Of a DNA stretch of 64,000 nt, positions 60,101 to 64,000 are shown in pieces (within the stretch, counting starts at the first letter, position 1; every line of letters begins with the position of its first letter). Below the pieces are notes generated by a model. The model saw only the letters and a program-made list of their open reading frames with translations. It did no database searches and was not told the origin of the DNA. This DNA is from Sphingomonas sp. JUb134 (lineage in GTDB: Bacteria; Pseudomonadota; Alphaproteobacteria; Sphingomonadales; Sphingomonadaceae), in contig NZ_SLYP02000001.1 of NCBI RefSeq assembly GCF_004341505.2, forward strand, positions 1,884,501 through 1,948,500, given 5' to 3'. The position numbers and the translations under genes are program-made.

Positions 60101-60405
60101 CTGTAGCGGTTGGCTTCGGCGTCAACATGCAGGCCGCCAACCACGTGATCCACTTCACCCGGACCTGGAACCCTGCGAAGGAGGACCAGGCTACCGATCG
60201 CGCATATCGTATAGGGCAGAGACGCGACGTATTCGTCTACTACCCGACGGTCGCTGCCGACGACTTCAAGACCTTCGATGTGAAGCTGGACGAACTGCTT
60301 GAACGCAAGCGGGCGTTGGCGGGCGACATGCTAAACGGAACCGGCGAGATCGGCGCAAAGGACTTCAACGTAGACGAGCTGCGACCGCATCCTGATCGGA
60401 ACTGA
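57160..60405 (+). CDS. zorD: Zorya ZorD, SNF2-type helicase/nuclease
   Basis: This 1081-residue protein has a large N-terminal region (1-560) and a C-terminal Swi2/Snf2 motor: LLADDMGLGKTLQIL (about 604-618), VVLTTYETLRD, MVCDEAQKIKNP (about 727), CTGTPVENSLVDLWCLFDF, VIVFCEFKAVQRLL and ATDRAYRIGQRRD. ZorD proteins degrade or process invading DNA after activation. The start is GTG, overlapping the zorC stop. Motor motifs look complete, so the system should be functional. The next 182 bases hold no gene. Confidence 0.93.
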   Translation: MIWRRRSSASAPIAAASTEGEQRIRVEPEGLIFPADGVPPSIGVAAAALLEELEDEGLATTVEGVRRIGWRELYTILDDTVRAADLPVLNLPESVLAVPRLVSRGSLTDTGFAVAIDGWLDGDGRIIHGARLHGGALEIEGVPHLLPPAAWRLVDRVAAFGRRGPDERGEGAQRLAWGAIRAEALAVGAALDDFLFRTVVLTPDRLQIALRRSDRLGLVEVEPWFEGAPTHWLQAFDRSAQVRDRYDLVTPDGVVQVMVSPEVGTVLRELKRMPGRRLAGERAQAFLVNPIAALGPDAAEVIDQEAFEAAKEEAGISFDRFAAITPETHGDGALGLLVTSGTGERIETSEISLSDEDALEFVARVEDHVARGLQLCAWDDFEFELDGDSALHCAALRRAVGRRAASVISHGQIYDLSGYSDRVDGIGEERPFYSPHIARKSDDAGWFPDNLVPIIGWNDPTTGEPGSAPLTDELAERLRSDVEEARRIGAGAVKVPGCPVPMPVREAEAILKAFGRVRVEAEAGTLDPAHAAPSRKRPTLILKANIEQVDYREERLAAMSAPPGPPRLPAGLREEVRLKDHQLEGLAWLQHLFGLAPNRCRGALLADDMGLGKTLQILSLMARAREDDPATPPALVVAPLTLLENWREEAEKFLRPGSLKILTAYGDTLSGLRVGKSSVDEQLRREGLVRFLRPDWRGDADVVLTTYETLRDLEFSFARERWSIMVCDEAQKIKNPNASMTRAAKKQQATFRIACTGTPVENSLVDLWCLFDFVQPGLLGALNEFGSTYRRPIEAEGDADRAKLEELRTLIEPQILRRMKSEVAADLKAKLVDEASRRLPMSIPQRGLYVGAIEGFRREAGRPGAHLGLLHRLRLICSEPAQAEETGSYDSIDAYRARSPKLDWLLSTLAAVRERREKVIVFCEFKAVQRLLRHYIREAFAIPVDVINGDTSAAAGAADSRQKRIRTFQEAPGFGVIILSPVAVGFGVNMQAANHVIHFTRTWNPAKEDQATDRAYRIGQRRDVFVYYPTVAADDFKTFDVKLDELLERKRALAGDMLNGTGEIGAKDFNVDELRPHPDRN

Positions 60406-60587
60406 CCACGCGCTATTCTAACAAGTGCGATCGGGAAGCGCCGACCCGCCGAGGATACTGGTCGCGAAACGCCTCATAATTGAAACTGCGAGTGGCACTT
60501 AGGCTAGATCTTAAGCACCTGAACGAATGGCGGATCGTGGGCGGTCCCTCATTGAAGCTGAGTGGCTGGAAGTGGGTCCTCTTGATA

Positions 60588-61475
60588 TCACGCGTCTTCG
60601 ATGACGGTGCTGAGTAAGGTCAGGAACTCGCTCGCCGTAGCGCTCGGTGGGCGGTCGAGCAGATGCATCGCATGGACGTCGAAGGTCAAAGACGGCTTGA
60701 GCGAGCGCATTGCAAGGCCCGATGCCATCGAGGCTTCGGCGGTGAAATTGTCGACGACGGTCAGGCCGACGCCCGCGTTGACCAGCGCGGTGGCGATGTA
60801 GAAGGTCCGTGCGGAGGCCACTTCGTCGAGGTCGAGCGCGAGGCGGTCGAGTTCGGTGCTGAACAAATGTCCAATCGGTCCGCTGGCCGCCAGGGTGATA
60901 AAGGGCCGATCGACGAGTTGCGTTAGTTCCACGCGCGGCGGCGCATCGGGCATGTCCTGCTCCCGATAAAGGACGACGAGTTCGCCTTCGCCCAGCCAGA
61001 TTTGACCGAGCGGGGCGCCGCGTGGAACCTCGGCGGCGATCGCGATGTCAGTTTCGCGTTCATAGAGCTTTCGCAACAGGTCATCGTGATGGACGGTCTG
61101 CAAGTCAAAGCGCACGTTCGGCCGGATCTTGAGGAAGCGTGCGACCGCCATCGGCAAAGCGCCCAGCGCCAGGCTGGGCAGCGCCGAGATGCGCAGCGTC
61201 GTGCCGGCGCCGGCCCGGAGATTGCGACCGGCTTCGCGCAGCGCACGGACGCGTTCCTGAATATGGGCGACATCACCGAAGAGCGTGTGGGCATCCTCCG
61301 TAGGAACGAGGCGGCTGGCACTACGCTGGAAGAGCTCGAAGCCGAGCAGCGTCTCCGCGTGGCGCAGCGTTTTCGAAACCGAGGGCTGTGAGATGTTGAG
61401 TGCGCGCGCCGCGGCGCTGACCGAGCCGTTCACGTACACTGCGTGAAAAATCTCGATATGGCGCAGGTTCATCAT
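60588..61475 (-). CDS. LysR-family regulator of the D-glutamate locus
   Basis: This 295-residue protein has an N-terminal LysR helix-turn-helix (FHAVYVNGSVSAAARALNIS then QPSVSKTLRH) and a two-lobed effector domain (LRISALPSLALGALP; VGLTVVDNFTAEA). It is divergent from dgcN across 157 bases, the classical layout for a LysR activator and its target operon. I infer that it controls dgcN and dgcA with an amino-acid-derived ligand. The start could be either of two adjacent ATG codons (61475 or 61472). Confidence 0.88.
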   Translation of the reverse strand: MMNLRHIEIFHAVYVNGSVSAAARALNISQPSVSKTLRHAETLLGFELFQRSASRLVPTEDAHTLFGDVAHIQERVRALREAGRNLRAGAGTTLRISALPSLALGALPMAVARFLKIRPNVRFDLQTVHHDDLLRKLYERETDIAIAAEVPRGAPLGQIWLGEGELVVLYREQDMPDAPPRVELTQLVDRPFITLAASGPIGHLFSTELDRLALDLDEVASARTFYIATALVNAGVGLTVVDNFTAEASMASGLAMRSLKPSLTFDVHAMHLLDRPPSATASEFLTLLSTVIEDA

Positions 61476-61632
61476 GCCTCTGTGTCAAGGCGGCACGGGT
61501 ACAGGTCAAGCCGTCGCAAAGATCTCGGCATCGGCAACCGGTATAACCACAGGTTATGCGGCAGCGCAGCATTGGAACGCGCAGGCTGCGAAAGGGCGGA
61601 TATGTTTCGGGAATGTGACCAAGAGGTTTCCG

Positions 61633-62670
61633 ATGATCCGCAGTCCCTATCTATTATATCTGGGCCATTCCAATGACGAGGTCGGCATCAAGACCTCGCG
61701 CGGGCTCGCCGTGTTCCGCCCCGACGATTGCGTTGGCGAGTTCCGTCATGACGATTGCGCACTGACGCTTGGGCTGTCGCGCATGACACTGGAACAGGCG
61801 GTCGCGGCGGGGGCGAAGACGCTGGTGCTCGGCATCGCCAACGCCGGCGGCAAGCTGGGCGACGATCTGGTCGCCGATGCCATCGCCGCGATCGCGGCGG
61901 GGCTAGATGTCGCGTCGGGTTTGCACAACCGGCTGCGCGACGATCCGGCGCTGGTCGCGGTGGCGGAGGAGCATGGTCGCGCGCTGCACGACGTCCGAGA
62001 CCCGCGACCCGACATCCCGATCGGCAACGGCAAGCGCCGCGCCGGCCGCCGCCTGCTGACCGTCGGCACCGATTGTTCGGTCGGCAAGATGTATGCGAGC
62101 CTGTGCCTGGAACGCGGCATGCGCGCACGCGGCCTGACCGCCGATTTCCGCGCGACCGGGCAGACCGGCATCCTGATCGCCGGCAGCGGCGTGCCGCTCG
62201 ACGCGGTGATCGCCGACTTCATCTCCGGCGCGATCGAGCAGATTTCGCCGGCGCGCGAGGATGACGGCTGGGACCTGATCGAGGGGCAGGGGTCGCTGTT
62301 TCACCCGTCCTTCGCGGGCGTGTCGACGGGTCTGCTGCACGGTGCGCAACCCGACGCGCTGGTGCTGTGCCACGATCCGGTGCGCGACCATATGCGCGGG
62401 TTGCCGCATTACCCGTTGCCGGGGCTCAAGGAGACGCTGGAGGCCAACCTTGCGGTTGCGCGGCTCACCAACCCGGACGTGCGCGCAGTGGGCGTGGCGC
62501 TCAACACGTCGAAGCTCGCGCCCGAGGCGGCGAAACGGCTGTGTGCCGAAACCGAGGATGCGCTCGGTCTGCCCTGTACCGACCCCTATGCCATGGGCGT
62601 CGACTCCATTATCGATCGGATCACCGCATGTTTCGCACCCTCGCCGCGCGTCGCGACGCTTTCCCGCTAG
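61633..62670 (+). CDS. dgcN: DUF1611-type D-glutamate N-acetyltransferase DgcN
   Basis: This 345-residue protein has an N-terminal domain and a P-loop-like TVGTDCSVGKMYAS (about residues 142-155), followed by FRATGQTGILIAGSG and DLIEGQGSLFHPSF. This is the DUF1611/DgcN architecture. In the described D-glutamate route DgcN acetylates D-glutamate and DgcA racemises the product to N-acetyl-L-glutamate. The association with an epimerase just downstream supports the assignment. It overlaps that gene by 43 bases. Confidence 0.8.
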   Translation: MIRSPYLLYLGHSNDEVGIKTSRGLAVFRPDDCVGEFRHDDCALTLGLSRMTLEQAVAAGAKTLVLGIANAGGKLGDDLVADAIAAIAAGLDVASGLHNRLRDDPALVAVAEEHGRALHDVRDPRPDIPIGNGKRRAGRRLLTVGTDCSVGKMYASLCLERGMRARGLTADFRATGQTGILIAGSGVPLDAVIADFISGAIEQISPAREDDGWDLIEGQGSLFHPSFAGVSTGLLHGAQPDALVLCHDPVRDHMRGLPHYPLPGLKETLEANLAVARLTNPDVRAVGVALNTSKLAPEAAKRLCAETEDALGLPCTDPYAMGVDSIIDRITACFAPSPRVATLSR

Positions 62671-63617
62671 CGACCCCGTTCCGCATCTCGCGCGGCGTGA
62701 AGTCGGTGGCGGATGTGGTGACGGTGGAAATCGCGAGCGCCGGCGTTTTCGGTCGGGGCGAGGGTGTGCCCTATGCGCGCTACGGTGAATCCGTCGACGG
62801 CGCGCTCGCGGAGATCGAAGGCGTGCGCGTTGCGATAGAAGGCGGCGCGACCCGTGACGAACTTCAGCAGCTCATGAGGCCGGGTGCCGCGCGCAATGCG
62901 GTCGACTGCGCGTTGTGGGACCTAGAGGCGAAGCGCGCGAGGCGCGCCGTCACCGACTTGCTGGGCCTGCCGCCGGTCGCAGCGACCGCCACCGCGATGA
63001 CGGTCGGGCTCGACACGCCCGAGGTAATGCGCGTCGCGGCGCGCGCTTTGGCCGGTGTGCCGCTGATCAAGATCAAGGTCGACCGTAGCGACCCGGAAGC
63101 GCAGATCCGCGCGGTCCGCGATGCCGCGCCCGATCCGCGCATCATCGTCGACCCGAACGAGAGCTGGACCATCGCCGAGGTCGAGCGGCTGATGCCGTTG
63201 CTGGTCGATCTGCGCGTCGACCTGCTCGAACAGCCCCTGCCGGCGGAAGCGGACGACGCGCTGGAGGGGTTGACGCCGCCGGTGTCGATCGCCGCCGACG
63301 AATCCGCCCATGTCGCGGGCGACGTCGCGGCGCTCGCGCGGAAATATCAGGTCGTGAACATCAAGCTCGACAAGACCGGCGGGCTGACCGCCGCGCTGGC
63401 GCTGGCCGATGCGGCGCAGGCGGCGGGGCTGGGGCTGATGACCGGCAGCATGATCTGTTCGTCACTGTCGATCGCGCCCGCGCTGATCGTCGCGGCACGG
63501 TGCGGGTTCGTCGATCTCGACGGGCCGCTCTGGCTGTCCGCCGACTGGGCGGGCGGGGTGCGCGGGCTGGACGGCGTGCTCGCGCCGCCCGAGCCCGGTT
63601 TCTGGGGTACGGTGTAG
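62628..63617 (+). CDS. dgcA: Enolase-superfamily epimerase (DgcA / L-Ala-D/L-Glu epimerase type)
   Basis: This 329-residue protein has the muconate-lactonising-type active site: Lys pair in PLIKIKVDRSD, metal ligands in IIVDPNESW, DLLEQPLP and SIAADES, and the second catalytic Lys in NIKLDKTGG. Its neighbour dgcN indicates N-acetyl-glutamate as substrate; a dipeptide epimerase role in murein peptide recycling is the alternative. I chose ATG 62628, giving the usual N-terminus of the family and an overlap with dgcN. Confidence 0.82.
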   Translation: MFRTLAARRDAFPLATPFRISRGVKSVADVVTVEIASAGVFGRGEGVPYARYGESVDGALAEIEGVRVAIEGGATRDELQQLMRPGAARNAVDCALWDLEAKRARRAVTDLLGLPPVAATATAMTVGLDTPEVMRVAARALAGVPLIKIKVDRSDPEAQIRAVRDAAPDPRIIVDPNESWTIAEVERLMPLLVDLRVDLLEQPLPAEADDALEGLTPPVSIAADESAHVAGDVAALARKYQVVNIKLDKTGGLTAALALADAAQAAGLGLMTGSMICSSLSIAPALIVAARCGFVDLDGPLWLSADWAGGVRGLDGVLAPPEPGFWGTV

Positions 63618-63651
63618 CCCAAACAGTTTTCCATTTCGGAGGGGTTTTGCG

Positions 63652-64000
63652 ATGACCAGAGCGAAGACATTGAAGGCGGCGCTCGCCTGCGCCACGGTCT
63701 CGATCGCCGCGGGCCTCGCCTGGGCGCCGGGCGGCGCGCAGGAGGCGGGGCCGGACCTCATCATCCAGGGCGGGACCGTCTATCCGGGCAATGCCGCGCC
63801 GTTTCGCGGCGACGTCGCCGTTCGCGGCGACCGCATCGTCTATGTCGGACCCAAGGCCCCGGTTGGCGCAAAAAAGGTGATCGACGCGACCGGCATGATC
63901 GTCTCGCCGGGGTTCATCGACACGCATACGCATATCGACGAGGCGCTGGCATCGGGCCTGCCGGCGGCGCGGCTGGTGCTGCCGTTCCTGACCCAGGGGG
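63652..64000 (+). CDS. Exported N-acyl-D-amino-acid deacylase-like amidohydrolase, 3' end cut
   Basis: About 116 residues are present and the rest lies beyond the window. Residues 1-29 are a signal peptide ending in GGAQEAG. LIIQGGTVYPGNAAPFRGDV and GFIDTHTHID (the HxH metal ligands) identify the amidohydrolase superfamily, in the D-aminoacylase/dihydroorotase group. GGAGGGG precedes ATG 63652. It lies 34 bases after dgcA, so it may supply D-glutamate from N-acyl or peptide forms. Substrate is inferred. Confidence 0.8.
   Translation, partial: MTRAKTLKAALACATVSIAAGLAWAPGGAQEAGPDLIIQGGTVYPGNAAPFRGDVAVRGDRIVYVGPKAPVGAKKVIDATGMIVSPGFIDTHTHIDEALASGLPAARLVLPFLTQG

Overview
The window is a high-GC chromosomal segment that most resembles Sphingomonas or a close relative (Sphingomonadaceae, Alphaproteobacteria). 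The evidence is its gene content: xylose isomerase pathway genes beside several GH43 enzymes and a GH9 enzyme, a tail of short-chain dehydrogenase, catalase-like and DUF1254 genes, a membrane-tethered retropepsin, and a DgcN/DgcA D-glutamate locus. No rRNA, tRNA, insertion sequence or CRISPR array was found. Genus-level placement is inference from gene content. Layout: bases 1-16052 form a hemicellulose (xylan/arabinoxylan) utilisation locus. It holds xylA (cut by the window start), xylB, three GH43 glycosidases, a GH9 enzyme, two MFS transporters, two LacI-family regulators and one GntR/FadR regulator. Palindromic LacI-type sites (core ATAGCGCTAT, and one GGTAACGTTACC) lie in the expected promoter regions. 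Extracellular or periplasmic enzymes carry signal peptides. The third GH43 has none and is translationally coupled to an MFS carrier, which suggests oligosaccharide import followed by cytoplasmic cleavage to xylose, then XylA and XylB. Bases 16111-27583 hold ordinary accessory metabolism: a tethered aspartic protease, an M24 peptidase, an SDR/cupin pair, an MFS carrier, a catalase-like protein, a metallo-beta-lactamase-fold protein, an aldo/keto reductase and two tandem DUF1254 genes, one broken by a single amber codon. Bases 28512-60405 are a dense defence island. From the left it contains a short-Argonaute pair (SIR2-APAZ plus MID-PIWI, SPARSA-like); an HTH/DUF3800 pair with a possible small RNA behind it; an N6-adenine methyltransferase-like gene with a suspicious C-terminus; a coupled operon of six largely unknown proteins, including a MobA/MobL-like and an antitoxin-like protein, behind a repeat-rich leader; two more unknown genes; a large fusion (Cas4-like RecB nuclease, DEDD exonuclease, SF1 helicase) coupled to a small two-helix membrane protein and divergent from a WYL-domain regulator; two small proteins (DUF3892 and a two-repeat microprotein); a TerB_N/TerB_C, DUF2791 ATPase, Lhr-like helicase operon; and, divergent from it, a complete type I Zorya system (zorABCD). 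An identical palindromic 15-mer lies upstream of the WYL gene and its divergent nuclease/helicase operon, and also upstream of the small-protein pair, so the WYL protein may control both. Bases 60588-64000 return to metabolism with a LysR regulator, dgcN, dgcA and the start of an exported N-acyl-D-amino-acid deacylase. The best candidates for something undescribed are the WYL-controlled nuclease/helicase plus small membrane protein (40886-45721), the TerB/DUF2791/helicase triad fused head to head with Zorya, and the unknown six-gene operon at 34920-38198.
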